Shown: positions 1 through 17,522 of the stretch, piece by piece
Layout: each line of letters starts with the position of its first letter
Numbering within the stretch: position 1 is the first letter of the stretch
Notes under the pieces: model-generated
Databases searched by the model: none
The model's input: only the letters and a program-made list of their open reading frames with translations
Told to the model about the DNA's origin: nothing
NCBI GenBank assembly: GCA_010645155.1
Contig: CM021317.1
Location: 10,194,441 to 10,258,440 of the forward strand
DNA: 64,000 nt
Direction of reading: 5' to 3'
From: Tigriopus japonicus
Taxonomy: Eukaryota > Arthropoda > Copepoda > Harpacticoida > Harpacticidae
Position numbers and translations under genes: made by a program

Positions 1-125
1 AGGACAGAATTTACTATTAACTAAAAAAAAGGTTCACATGAGAAGATTGCAGGCCACAAGCACCCACACTAAAGGCTTGAAAAGGGGATTTGATAAACTT
101 TGATGGATTTCAAGATGACACTCAC

Positions 126-4882
<4,757 letters not shown>

Positions 4883-5720
4883 GTTGAGAGGTTCGGTTCT
4901 AGCAAGAGGTCAGGGCGAACTGACCTTTTTTGGATATGAGGCGTTTATTGTTCTAACAAATAGGATTGAATTCACGTGGAGAGAATAAGAAACTCTCGTT
5001 AAGGCAATAACTAAGGATGTAATTGGGCAGAATTTGGGGTCATTCAAAAGATGTATATTTATTGACTCAAATCATTACTCGTATGACGTATGTTGTCTTA
5101 GCCCTGCCTTAGTTCAAGGACATCTTGATGTCACAGGACGAATTCAAGAATTACTGCTTAAGGCCTCTCAAAGGGCAATTGAAGTGCAGCTTTGTTGTGC
5201 CTTTTCATGGAGCGAGAGTGTGGACAGGCGTCACGGCAAGCACTTGCAAAAAGACAAAATTTGGCATAACTCAAGACTTTGTGCAAACTATGTTGCATCG
5301 GCTACTTCTAACATTATAATAATTGTTTAGCTACACCAAATGAGACATTCTGTTACAAATTTGACACATTTGCTTGGGTTATCCTGAGTTTTGTCTTTCT
5401 CAAAGTGCATGCACGGTGCGAGCTAGCCATGAGGTTTGTCAACGCTCTCGCTCCATGTAAAGGCACAACAATGCCATACTTCAATAGCCCTACTGTACTA
5501 AAATGGCAGGTTATTTCAAAAAATTAAACGTTCTGTTGAGTTTTCATTGTAGCTACTAGAACCTAAGTGGTATTCTATAATGCATCCTTCGTTGAGTCAT
5601 CCTTGCTTAGTTTCACTTTTGTATGAGTAGAAGTCCGCTTTCAAAACACTCAATATATCACTCATAATGTCAACCTGAAGCTTCGGAAACCGATATTCAT
5701 TGGTATGTTGTTGCTTTCAG
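4883..5720. other. Interval between the divergent carboxylesterase and lectin genes, with a foldback repeat
   Basis: This space lies between the minus-strand esterase start and the first lectin exon I can see. It must hold the esterase promoter, but no clear TATA box was seen. No exon for the missing first half of the lectin domain could be recognised. An inverted repeat occupies about 5170-5491. Confidence 0.5.
5170..5491. repeat. Foldback/MITE-like inverted repeat
   Basis: The left arm, 5170-5236, contains TTGTTGTGCC, CATGGAGCGAGAG. The right arm, about 5423-5491, is its imperfect reverse complement (CTCTCGCTCCATG, GGCACAACAA). Arms are about 68 bp around a spacer of about 185 bp. A related half-element is at about 42690-42780 (GCACGGTGC followed by a similar ACGCTTTTGCTCCCATG block). 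Confidence 0.7.
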
Positions 5721-8700
5721 ACATTCGAGAGAAAGATTCGGTTTGGGTAGATTGGAAGACTCGACCCGAGCACTTCGCCGTGGATTGGCAGTCTCACTAT
5801 GCACCCGATGAACCCAACCATTCCGGGGATTGTTTCTACCTCTCTGCTTCCAATGATTTCAGATGGCGAGACACGAGTTGTCGAAGGTGGGTAATCCTTA
5901 CATTTATGTGTTATGATGTGCTCGAGTTTTGATTAATCAATTGCGGGTCCGTGAAAATTGATAAAACGGAATAAAAGATCGGACGATCCGCCACACCTTT
6001 ATGCATAAAAGATAAGTATTCAATGAGAAAGACGCCATTTTAAGGATACTGAGCTACGATCGCAGAATAAATATAAGAAAATGTGTTTCTAACACTAGCC
6101 AACTGTTTTTGGATGACAGCATATCTGAGGAAATCAGTTTAAGAGATAGCCAAAAATTATGTTATTGCCAAAAGTGTAAACGTTTAAATAAGTGAAGCAA
6201 AAGTTGTCAAAAGTAATCAAAGTATTTAACTAGTATCGAATTTGAATAAAACCGAATAAAACGGTACTTCCATCATGTTCAGGTTAACGTATTCTGGGTG
6301 AACAGTAAAGGTACTTTGAATGACTTCACTTCAAAGCAAAAAGATTTCAAATCTAATAACCATTTAGTGTGAATGCATTTGGATATAGAAAACACAAATT
6401 ATGTAAGTTCTGAGACTTGATTCACAGACAGCTTTTGGACTTTACCTTAGTACATTGCCCTTGTAATATTTCAAAGCGCAAACAACTAATTACCAAAAGT
6501 CAGTACGAAAAGTTCACATGTCATGTTTTCCTGTGAACATTCCTATTCCGAATTGAGACTGAAACTTTATCGCCTTTCGTGCGTTTTTTGGATAAACAAA
6601 ATGTTTTGGGTATGTTTTGTCAAGATATTTTGTTATCAACAGATTTTTATACGACAATTCTAAATTTGCAAAAATGGTATCTGAACTTCCCTACTCTGCC
6701 AACAGGATTCGGCTACTTGGCAAGTGAAAGTACCAAAGAAACTAAGTGAAAGATATCAGCAGAATCAAGTCAGATTGACAGTCTTCAAGTTCACTCGCAG
6801 ATCGTCAGTTACGTTTGAAATGCAACACCTTAGCAGAGAGTTTAGTCGAGGCCCGTTAATCTGACTAGAGGTCGGTTGTTGAGGTAGTTGTGAAGTATAG
6901 AGTTTCACAAATCAGCCCGGATTCACGACATCTGGTGGCAGAATGCGCAAAACCGTTGGTGAAAAAGTTAAAAAATAGTAAAACCATATTACAAAGTTTG
7001 AATGGCTCTCATCCCACCCCAGGGCTTTAAAATAACCGGCCATTAGGTGAACATTATAGAAGATTGTACTGAAATTTGATGTTAACATTTTACAATATCA
7101 TATATTTGACTTATTACAATGTTATTGTAAGTTTCAAGTGCTTACTTTTAGACCTACTATCAGTCACCCTTAAGAGAACAAGGAGATGAGAGAGAAAAAG
7201 AGAAAAGGAGAAGCCCCCCTTTTCCCTACTCTTGCATGACTCAGAGTGATCATTTTCAGACACACTCAAAAAGGGGAGGGATGAAACTTTTAGTACTATG
7301 CTTTTTTTCATTCGTGTGACAAACTGAAACAATATTAGTTAATCTGCAGAACAATAAACTTCAAGTTTGAGTTACTCGTTGCACAATGTTTTTGTGCAAA
7401 TTTGTGGAAAAAAAGACATTTTTTGTGCAAATTTGTGGAAAAAGACATTTTTTTTGTCCAAATTTGTGGAAAAAGACATTTTTTTTTGTCCAAATTTGTG
7501 GAAAAAGACATTTTTGGCCAATTTTTTTTGAGGGATATATTATTCAATGGAATGAAAATATTTTCTCGTAAATGTTCAAACACTTGCATTCCATTTTATG
7601 GGCCACTTTTGTTATAGTTCTGGCAATTTTTCGTGTCTACTTGCCATCTATTTGTTTATTTGCCATTTTGAACGTGCTTATTTGTCATTTTTTGGGCCTG
7701 AATGGTAAGTATTATTTGCTAGCAATCTACAGCCCTATTAATGATGTCAAATCTTGGTTCAAATATTCGCCACAAAATGTGTGTCAAAAGTGTTCTGTAA
7801 TTGAACAAAAGCCCAAGAGAAGTCGTTGAGATCTTAAAAACTGGTCATAGGAAAGAAAGATCATATTTGGCCCTTTCTCTATAAACATGACTTTCATTTC
7901 AAATCTTCAACTTGTTGATCTTTTGCGGCATTGATTTCACATGATGCGGTTTAACAACCATAGTTTTACTGGTTTTTACCAGCATTGGGACGATGTTAAT
8001 CCTGGAAAAAAATTAGTACTTACTTTATCAGAATCTTACAATAAGTGCACTTTGAACCTTAAAGAGTCGGCAAACCTAGAGTGCTCTAGGCAAACCTATA
8101 CATCTACTATACCTATACTACAAACCTGTACATTGAACGAGTTCTCTTTCAGGTTAAAGGGGGCCTTATGTGAAAGGCATGATTGTTTCCTTTGGCAACA
8201 CATCGACGCCTTCACACTCAAATCAACCACAAGTCCGAGAACATCCACGAGTGTTCTCCCAACCAGAGATGGGGATGCTGAGGATGAATTTGCCGTGGAA
8301 ATGTTTGACCCGGTGGTCGTTCGAGAGCGACCAGCCATCAAGAAACAAAGTAAGAAGCCATAGACACAGTTCTTCTTTGATAAGGTCATTCATGTTCGAT
8401 ATTCAGGGGGAACGATGGTTCCTAAAGATTTCGGAGGAAGCTTTTCAGTTCGCTAATCCGGAGCTTTTGCGATTGATAGATGTGTAAAACAGATTAACAA
8501 AAGTGGGGGACGATGGTTTGTCTTCCCTCAGTTTTTTTCTGATCGGGACATATTGGGAATATTGGTCAAACACTCTTCAAAACTGAGAAATCTAACCACC
8601 GAGTGCAAGCATATTTAAAAGCAATCTCATTGGCCTCTTTTGGCCATTTTGCGATTTTGTTCTGCGTACATTTGAAAGGCAATTTCGCTAGACGAACTTC

Positions 8701-9927
8701 TTTCAGATAAACGATTGCTCCACTTCATTTTAATGGCCAATTTCACGACTGTCGTCATTCTTTGGCCAAATAAATCATTTTCAACTTTCAAGTAGGTGTG
8801 AAAAAAATGACGTATAGAAAATGTGATCTTACCTCTAAATTGCTTTGCAGTTATATACATGAAGTTCAAATAGGTTTTGAATCCATAACGTAAATTAATG
8901 CATAAGTTATTTTTGGCCGCCTTTTGCCATTAGGCAATTGAAAAAATAAAGCAATATGTTGAAAGCAACCAAAGTGGAAGAAACTATTTTGAGGTATTTA
9001 TTGTTAATGTTAAACAGGTTAAAAACAATTGACCAGTTATGACAAATTAAAAAAAGCGAATAAAAGCCTGTACCTATTTCAACGGATTCGCGACTTTTTC
9101 AAAGTTTTAAAGGTCGCGGGTTATCTGCACTACCAAAATCATGTCAGTTCAATGATCCCGAAAATTCTTAAATGATGATGACAAAAGGTAAAATTCACAC
9201 ATGGTATTTAGAGTCTACTTTCTTCTTACCTGTCTTCTTTCTTTTCCACTTTTTCTCGATCTTAGAGAAAAGAAAGATGGGTTTATGATATAATGTCAGA
9301 AGTTCTTCCTGGTCATCAAATTTCGGAAATTTCAATGATTGCAAGAGGCTTGATTGGTATTCTTACTTTCATTAAAGGTGAGCTTTCTTTTTTTTATTCA
9401 AGATCGAGAAAAACGGAAAAGAAAGAAGACAGGTGAAACGTAAACCATGCGAGAATTTCTCCTAAAATCAATAAATATGTGCCTCTGAAGATAAGGTGGA
9501 TTTTTGCAATGATGAGAAGTAGATCTTAGGCAATCTATTCCTATTCAGAAAGGTTTATCTAAATTCTTAAAATGTGAAAAATGTCAGGACGCAATCGTAA
9601 TACGCAGAGTTTCCTTTGCACTGAAAGAATGGATAGAATTTGCGAATTTGTCCTCAAAAGACCTCAAACGCCAGCTGATGCCCCGAAAATCAATCAATCT
9701 ACTTCTCGGTTTTTTTTTCAGGCTCAAGCGGATGTCAAACGATCGATGGTGTACCTTGTGTCTTGCCCTTCATCTATGAAGGTACCTCTTACAGTTCGTG
9801 CACGGCCATTGGAGACTTTGATGGACGGCCTTGGTGTTCAACCCATGTCGATGAGTTTGGTCAGCACAAAGGCGACGAGAATTGGGGCTATTGCCAAACT
9901 AAAGACAGTCGATGCGGCCTTGAATAA
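5721..9927 (+). CDS. C-type lectin-like (C-terminal half) plus fibronectin type II domain protein, 5' end not found
   Basis: Three exons: 5721-5886, 8153-8349, 9722-9927, GT-AG with matching phases, stop TAA at 9925. Exon 1 encodes the second half of a C-type lectin domain: VWVDW, then EPNHSGDC (EPN is the mannose-type Ca/sugar motif), then WRDTSC. Exon 2 completes it with LKGALCER, the last conserved Cys, and adds a Ser/Thr- and acid-rich linker of about 50 residues. Exon 3 is a fibronectin type II module: PCVLPFIYEG, YSSCT, GRPWCST, WGYC with its four cysteines. Such proteins are extracellular carbohydrate/collagen binders, often in innate recognition, but function here is inferred. The first half of the lectin domain and signal peptide were not located in 4.9-5.7 kb, so the gene may have an unrecognised distant first exon or be a fragment. 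An AATAAA overlaps the stop (9923). Confidence 0.75.
7388..7705 (+). repeat. Minisatellite (31-34 bp units) joined to a dispersed repeat, copy 1
   Basis: Four units built on CAAATTTGTGGAAAAAGACA with T-runs of varying length (7388-7517) are followed by a unique-looking block, GAGGGATATATTATTCAATG then TTTTCTCGTAAATGTTCA and CACTTGCATTCCA. The same block and its TTTGCCATTTT-rich tail recur at about 27290-27545, and inverted at about 62155-62265, each beside its own 33 bp minisatellite. It lies in the first visible lectin intron. Confidence 0.8.
9228..9434. repeat. Inverted repeat with 35 bp arms
   Basis: The left arm 9228-9263 (ACCTGTCTTCTTTCTTTTCC, then TTTTTCTCGATCTT) is the near-perfect reverse complement of 9400-9434, with a spacer of about 136 bp. 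It sits in the second intron of the lectin gene and could be a MITE or foldback remnant. Confidence 0.75.
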
Positions 9928-12900
9928 ATATTGAATTTCATTTAATGTTCTATTTTCGTATTGCGGAATGCGTGGTTTTTGTCTTTCTTCTTTCTTACTT
10001 AACCAAGAAGACACGCAAAAGGTCGCTTGATCGTTGTGTCCAACTAATTTAACCTTGCCAGTAAACGGAGAGGACAAATATCCCCCCTCTTTTCGTTCCC
10101 ATCCACAATTGTTGGTTTGTTGGTGGTGGTGGTCTTCAACCATTCGAGCTTATTTGGTACGATTGTAGGCGCACATTCCCACCAAAATGCCTTTCAAGAA
10201 CCCCTTTGAACGAGTGCCAATGAGAGAAGGGGAAAAGGGAACGAGCTAACGACGGCCTTGTCTTTTTTAGAAGCCGCTTTTTGTACACGGGTATGGGACT
10301 TTCATGAGAGAGCGGACTTTCCTCGTAAGGGTTCGTATTGCTTGGAATCAAGGAGCTCACATTGATTTAGTCGAAGCGAAAGATATGTTTGTCTACTTTT
10401 CTTAATGTCTACATTTTAACAATTGGTAGTTTTATGTAGCCGAGCAAATTTCGAGCATTCAATAGCCACAAACATTACATAAAGTGAGGGCATGTAGAGT
10501 AATTCGCATTGATATTCATTAAATGATGATTTTTATCAGAAAATATCTTTGAAAAATATTACATTAAGCAAGTAAATGTTAAAGTACATCGAAATATTCA
10601 AAACAAATATAAATATGGTATTTTTCGTTGAGATTAAAATTGGCAACTTGGGTATTACATGTTTTTTTCAAGCACAATGATTTCAATTTGCGTTTGACTG
10701 ATTTCCTCCCAAAAAAATCAAAAAAGGTACAAAAATTGAAAGATTTTTTACAAAAGTGTTTTTGGGAAGTCAGATTTCTTTGTCAAATTTTCAAAGCAAT
10801 CACAGGAATATGAGCATTCTTGAAATAATTCAACGAAAAACGGGAAATTTCCTTCAATTTTTGAAGGAAAATGCCAAATAGTAAAAATCTGCTCAATACG
10901 GCAAAATATTTAAAATTAATATTCCATTTTTATTTCAAAATTTTGGCCGCTCTATACATAAGTAATGTTATTTGAATTTATTTACAAACATTTACAACAA
11001 TTAAACATTACAAGACATTTACAAACACAAAAAATACAAAAGTTTTTTGTGTGGGGGCCATACTTGTGTGGGGGCAAGAAACTTACTACCACTTAAGGAA
11101 CTTACTTCCTATCTACCCATGGTTAAAAATGAGCAAGGCCATCAAGGTATCGAAACGTATCTGCGCATCACGCAAAATCTATGGACAATACCTTACTCAC
11201 ATACCTGTAATGTGTGTGCGTTTGTGCCGGGCTCGTGAGAAAGATGGATTTGTGGGAACCTACGACAATGGATCAGTTTGGGCTGAAATATCTTCCAAGG
11301 CTGAGACTCTCGCTTCCCTTCACCAAAGAAGGTACGTCTTGATTCTCTTAGCTCCAAGCACGAAATCCCATTTGGTCCCCATCGTGAGTGAGCCAACAGG
11401 ATTTAACTTACTTTTATGATCCAACGCGACTCCCAATATTTGTTCCTTCCCCTCGAGTGCATATTTATTTGTGGAACGTGAAGATCCATCCGGTTTTTTT
11501 CGGGTTGCCTTCAGCTACTGGTTATAAATAGCTCAAGTAAATGGAGTTTCACGGAACACACGATACACTGCTTCTTGAGAGTTTTGTGAGAGCAAAAAAA
11601 AGGCAGGAATCAATAAACAAGATCATCCGTCTGGGCACAGAAAAGGGGCTTAGAGCTCCAAATACGTAGAAGAAGCTTTTGGAAGGAAAATGCATCAGCA
11701 AATCTAAGAACCAAGTTCGGTTATGTCCCTGGCCAAGGATTTGGCACTTAAAGGCCACGATGGTTATGCCAAGTTGAGGACAGCTTAGGCCTACAACTGT
11801 ATATTCGTGAAGTAAAGAAGAAGAAGAAGGAGGAGAAGGAGAAGGAGGAGCCCTTAAATGGATCTGGGATAAAGTTACTTACATATATCCTGAGGTTGGT
11901 CTTCAAGCACCATCTCATGGGAATTGCGTGGGACGTGGAACAGGCTTTGACTCTTGGTGCTTTGGGCTTGAATAATTCGCCACTGATAGGAGTTGGTGCA
12001 TAAAATTTGGCCATTGGCAACAGATGCAACAAAGTAAAGAAGGACCGGGTTCCAAAATTGCTAGAGTGAGTGCTCCCATCGGACAATATTTAGGGGGAAT
12101 ATTTATGGTTTGCGTTTTGAAGTCAGGGGAATTTCTGGAATTTGTATGGTTAAGTATTTCTAAATCAAATTTCAACAAAAACAGCATTTGTGTCATACAG
12201 TGGTTAAAAATTATACCATTTGAACCGGCTTTGAATTCATCCTATACAATAGGTCTAATCAAAATTAAGTCTTAGATACATTGCGATCGTCACATGATTC
12301 CAAAAAAAATGATTGTTATCGCTCACTTCACTTTATTGGAATTGATTAGGATGAGATTTCGTTGCGTGATCTGCTATTCTCATGGGCCATACTATTTTTC
12401 TGCAAAAGCCTGCCTGATACAAGACCCATTTGATATCCGACTGTCTGGCACAAAAAGTGGAACGTTCTTTTCTGCATCCCATCTAAGAAGCATGCGACAT
12501 CTTTTGTTCCAGTCTCTGGCTTTAAAAATCTTCAGGGACGTTGTCACACGTCAGTTCTGAAGACTTGAAAAAATCTTCAAGCAAGCCTTTAACTCAAATG
12601 TTATGAGACAAAAGCTAACCAATCTATTTGCAAGTTTACTTTAGCAGTTTTGCCATTTTACGTAGTTGGCTTGCCATTCTGATCTTGAAATTTCCCTAAC
12701 GTCTATGTTTGCTCGCCCTCTCCCGAAATAAATTTATTTTGTCATAATTTGATTTTAGACTTTACTTGCTCCCTCTCTTGCTCCTCACCTATAAAATTTT
12801 AGGGTAATAAATGGGTGGTTAACTTGAAGTTTACTTTAGGCTGATAGATCCTCAGTGCACGTTTAAAATATAAGCTTTAGTTTGACCAGGACCTGAAATT

Positions 12901-15900
12901 ATTCGATTCTGCAAGTGGAAAGAGAACTGATTTTAAGTAAAAAGTCATGAAATTCAATCTTCTGCAAATGAGACCTGAGGCTAGTTTTTTAAGCGCAAAG
13001 ATCGATCTCAAGATCGAACTTACAGTACTAAAGTACGATCTTAAGATCGATCTTTGCGTCTTTAAAAACTAGCCTCTGGCTTGTGTTGGCTAGATATACA
13101 TAAACGTAGACTTGGTATTTGAATTATCAACTTAATCGAACATCGGAGTCAAAGCTATGCTTCCATCTGAAACTTAGGAAATGAAGAGAGCAAAGAATGA
13201 ATGAGATCGCTCTTTCATTCTCAAATAGGATTTGCATTGAAATTTGAGAGAGCATAACTTTTGACCCTGACGTTTGATTGAGTTGAAATTGAAATAGTTT
13301 AGCCAACATAAGCCAGATGTCATTTGCAGAACAATAAAAGCAATAAACATGGTTGAAAAATTTTGCCTCTAAGGGTGTTGTACTGAAGAGAGCATAAGAA
13401 ACAATACAAAATCACAAAGATTAAAATTATCAGAAGAAGTTAGGCTCAATCACGCTGTACCGAATTGTATTTTTTTACTTTGATAAAGAATTCTTTGACT
13501 TCACTGTTTGTTTGAATTGAAAATTAAAAAAGGAACCCTCCATAGCATAAACGTTAGCAATCACAAAGGAATATTTGTTTAAGTAATTTAAAGAAATGGA
13601 TAAATCTTATTCTTAGCATCCTTAGAGTTCACCTACCCGTGGTTCTTGGTTAATTGAAAAAATAATCAGTTTTAAATCATAATCAATTTAGGAATCGTCG
13701 GTGGAATGTAGAATGTAACAAAACGTTCCTCTTGGATAAGCAAATGTTTTGGGATCGAAAGCTCCTTGAAAAAACCTTCAGTTAGCAAGAGACCCGAAAA
13801 CTTTTCTCATTTTGCTCCAATTCAACATACAAAAGTTTCACGAAGAGTCCTTTGATGCCTGAGTAATGTTCCTCGAAATGGCTGACATTTAACTTGTTTC
13901 GAAGCAGAAGGTCAAAAACTTTGGTAGCGGCTTTAAAAGGAGTCTTTTTTCAACACATGCACAATCCATTTCTGGTTTCAACATTTTTCAGACCGTCTTT
14001 GTGATTGAGAAGCTTTTTTGAGCTCCAAATGAAGGATATGTCATTCAGAAGTCAGATTCAGGCCTTTTCGGAGTGAAATTTGGAGAAAAGAGAACGAAAT
14101 TGGAAATGGAACAGAACCATTCACCTAAAACCTGGGTTATCGCTTAATGAATAAGGAGACAGGTCAGATTTTGGACCGCGAGAGATTCTTAACACTAGTC
14201 AGGATTATCCTGACTCAGCTTTTACAAAGGCCTAATCTGTTAATACAATCTAAGGGAGAAAAACGCATCGCTTTGGTCGGGGGACCCTTTTATCTCTTTC
14301 AATTACATTTTTGAGTCGTTGTCCACTCAAAGTGCAGATAAGTGACCTAAGTGAATTTAGATTGCTGATTTAAATATTTGTCAACACGTCCTATCAGTAA
14401 ATCAATGAAAAATTGACCCTCTTGTGGCATCTTTTTATCTCGGGAAAAAACACGAAGGATGCCAACACAATATTTGACACTCCACGCTATCAATTTGATA
14501 GATCTAAGCAGAAAATAGGATACATGGGTGTTGTAGCCAATTTGACATTTGACATGCTCGAGGACTAAAGAACCAATCTGTAATGCATATAATTTTCGTG
14601 AAAACAAACCAGTGTAATTGTTTTTCGACTTCGGAAATGAATTTCGAATTACCGAAGTCGACTTTGGTTGAAAGTATTCGATACCAAAGCGTCTGGCATC
14701 TTTTGGTTTTACTTTCTGGGCCCTTTATGTAGATATTGTTTTTGCAAATCGAACCAAAAAAAACTTGATGAAATATACAAGATCGATCTCCTCTTTTTTC
14801 TAGGGTTTATTTGCATTGCGACGACTTGTAATGCAGTTAAATTCCGTGGTACTGCTTATTCGTGATTCAATCAAAAGTTAATTAAGGCATTTTTGGAATG
14901 AACATTAAAAGTGACCGTACTGCACCTGTACGTCGCTTCACACGCAAGAATTGTACCATGGAATTAAACGACCACAGGGTAGTCCGCAATTAACTTCACG
15001 TAAACTTTAGTGCTAATTGATGACCAATCAAGATGACGAGAATGCTAATTTGTGTTTGCAATAACAAGAAAACTACAAATGCTACCACAACACTTGCTTC
15101 AGTCATCTAAAAAAATAAGTATTTTGGGTACTTTGGCAGGAATTTGTAATGAATACAGTGTGCATGATTTGGCTTTGGAGTGTTATCACAGCATAGCAAT
15201 TGATAATTTCTTTAAAAAGTCAACGAATTTTATCAAGTCTTGGTTTGACAAAATTTAGAGATATTTTCTTCAATCAACTTCTTGCAATATCATTGTGTGC
15301 CCATCTCGTTCTGAGTAGTTTTTTGTTTTGAATGCCACACTAAATACGGGAAACCCTGTAGCATCACATGGAGCCATTTCGTTGAACACACTTTTTATGT
15401 TTCGATGTGTTTAGCGGGTAAATCAAGCCAGCTGGTCAATCACCAAATCTGTAGTGTATTACAAGTTAAAACATAGTGCATTAGAGCCAAAGAAGAAAGT
15501 CGTGGTTGGCCATGAGTGGAATAATAACAATATTTTTCCTCTTACTCCCAAAAGACATGACACAAGTTGCTTCCCATGACCCAAATGCCTTGCCTCAAAG
15601 TGGCACTTCACTCGACATTCTGAGCATGACAAACCTTTGTTCTGGCTTAATATCAACAATCTTGATGAGGAGATACTCATTGTCGCAGTTCTACCAAACA
15701 AAGTGGGCAAACAAAGATAATTTACTAACAAACATTCCACAATGTCTTGTTGAAACGCGAGCAAAATGAAAACAAACTTTCGGTGCAATAAAATTGCCCT
15801 CTTTGTATTGAAAAGTACATCAAAACTTTTCCATTACAAGTGGAAAGCAGCACTTCTCCAAAAAAGAGCCTAGTTAACTGATCGAAGCTGAACTTTTTCC

Positions 15901-17303
15901 CAATTTTCTTTGTTTGGAAGAACAAAGAAAACTGATTTAAGAAAAATGTTTCTCGTTTTTATCAAATCAAATTATTGTAGCTCCGAACAAACTCTTTCAT
16001 AAATCTTTTGGAGTACCAATTTCCTCCCGTTAATAAATAAGCCATTGCAACTCTCTTGTTTGCTTCCAAGCCCAAAAATATACGTGAATTCTGCTCTATG
16101 AATAAAACCAATAAACTTACGTATTAAAATCGGTTATTGGAGAGAAGCGAGTTCAAGCAACAAATAGATCATCAGTGTTTGACAAAAAGCGAGGAGGCCC
16201 TCAACGTTATCAAAAGAATAGCAAGAGCTGCCTCCAGGAAAGAATGGAAAAGATTGGCATGTTGGAAATGCTCTCTGCCTCGGTTTCTTGGCTCAATTGG
16301 CATTCGCCTGACATTGAGTGGGTCTCGACAAAAAATCCAGCGGGTAAGGCTGCTCGAAAGTTTGACAATACCCTATGGAATTGGGACATAATTCGAACTG
16401 TCCCTTTCAGTTACTGCCAGATTGGCGAATCAAGGCCCCCTTTTTCATGTTAGCACTACTTTTCTGGCCGAGTTGAGTTTAATTTCCTGTTTGGGTAAAA
16501 ATGAATGAGAATGGGTGGAGTGGTGGAAGTCTCTCTCAGAAGCTTTCTGACTGACAAAATGATTGAGCAAGCCAATGAACAGGAAGGAAGAGTGAGGAAG
16601 CCCCAACAAACCAACAAGAACAATGAACAAACTTTGATAGAGACTTTTTTTCGTTTGATTTATTCGAAAGCTCAGAATGGACGCGGAGCGAAATGGAAAG
16701 TTATATTGATTTTCTATACTTTGTCTTCATAACAACAAGGTTCAGGTTTAAAAAAGTGAAATTGTATACCCTCAGTCTAAAGCATTCTCAAGATTCAGAT
16801 CTTTAAAAGAGAGGAACTGAAATGGTATAATTTAATATGTTTTCAATCTCAGGTTCAAGAAATTCTATTTCCATTGTTCATTTCAAGAGAAGAAGTCTCT
16901 ATCTAGTTTACAAAGGCATTAATACGAGAGGTTCTCTGTTGCTTATGTAAATCAACAGACTTAGCTTGGCCTATGTGCTTCCCAAAAAGATTGATCCCCC
17001 CATTTCCACTTTCTATTCAATGGTAACCTAGAGTTCACGAGCCCCATCTGTTTTGTTGTAAAAAAGAGAATGCCCTAGAAAAGGCCCATTTCGTTTTTAT
17101 GCTGTTAAGGATCCAATCTGATTACATTCTCAGTAATTGAAACCAAGGTCTTTTATTTTTCCCCGAGTAAGTGCAATCATCCTAGTCCAAGAAAAATATC
17201 TTTCGTACAAATGTTGGCCCCTTGAGGATTTGAAAGAAATGTTTTTCCACATGAATTCAATCATCCACGAGCATTAGACTAGTTCCACTCAGACATCCAT
17301 GGC
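9928..17303. other. Intergenic, AT-rich, no gene recognised
   Basis: Open frames are short and overlap on both strands without family motifs. One exon-like piece ends at a strong donor (AAG|GTACGT at about 11330) but has a poor acceptor. A long hairpin is at 12977-13076 and a short palindrome (CGACTTCGG / CCGAAGTCG) at about 14625-14662. Confidence 0.5.
12977..13076. repeat. 100 bp near-perfect hairpin (40 bp arms, 19 bp loop)
   Basis: Arms 12977-13016 and 13036-13076 pair almost completely; each contains GCAAAGATCGATCT or its complement and ends in GAGGCTAG / CTAGCCTC. It is short enough to be a very small MITE or a hairpin-RNA precursor. There is no expression evidence. Confidence 0.8.
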
Positions 17304-17304
17304 A

Positions 17305-17312
17305 TATAAATA
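17305..17312 (+). promoter_or_regulatory. TATA box of the orphan gene
   Basis: TATAAATA, preceded by GGCA, about 218 bp upstream of the start codon at 17523. Spacing predicts transcription starting near 17335-17340, where CCTCACGATA could serve as an initiator. Confidence 0.5.
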
Positions 17313-17369
17313 GGCTGCTTGGCAAGAAAAACAACCTCACGATACATTTCTGCTTTAGAGCTCTAGGTT

Positions 17370-17435
17370 ATGCATTGGTGTTTCTTCGCTATTTTCCAGG
17401 TCTTCTCGGTGGTCGTTCTTCACAACCAGCGTTAG
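17370..17435 (+). promoter_or_regulatory. Upstream ORF of 21 codons in the putative 5' UTR
   Basis: ATG at 17370 opens a 21-codon frame (begins MHWCFFAIFQVFSVVV, ends TAG at 17433-17435), terminating before the main ATG at 17523. If the TATA box at 17305 is used, this uORF is the first AUG met by ribosomes and would be expected to reduce translation. It is strongly hydrophobic, but no peptide function is claimed. A TTTTCCAG at 17391-17398 could instead be a splice acceptor, which would remove it. Confidence 0.4.
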
Positions 17436-17436
17436 C

Positions 17437-17460
17437 GAGTGAGTGAGTGAGTGAGTGAGT
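17437..17460 (+). repeat. (GAGT)6 microsatellite
   Basis: Six tandem GAGT units lie in the predicted 5' leader between the uORF and the main start codon. The in-frame TGA inside it (17448-17450) closes the main frame upstream, so ATG 17523 is the first in-frame start. Confidence 0.9.
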
Positions 17461-17522
17461 CTAGCCTTGTGTTCATAGGCTTTACGAACGCACATTCCCC
17501 AAAGGCCTACAAAAGGTCGGAA

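Noticed and set aside
7388..7517. CRISPR-like direct repeats
   Set aside because: Units are contiguous and diverged, without unique spacers, in a eukaryotic intron. It is a minisatellite.
11229..11331. Exon-like piece (KDGFVGTYDNGSVWAEIS) ending at AAG|GTACGT
   Set aside because: Good donor but no credible acceptor or partner exon and no domain match. Kept as a remark only.
17451..17522. Longer start of the orphan gene at 17451
   Set aside because: That start would be GTG inside the GAGT repeat. The first true ATG in frame is 17523 with a good context.
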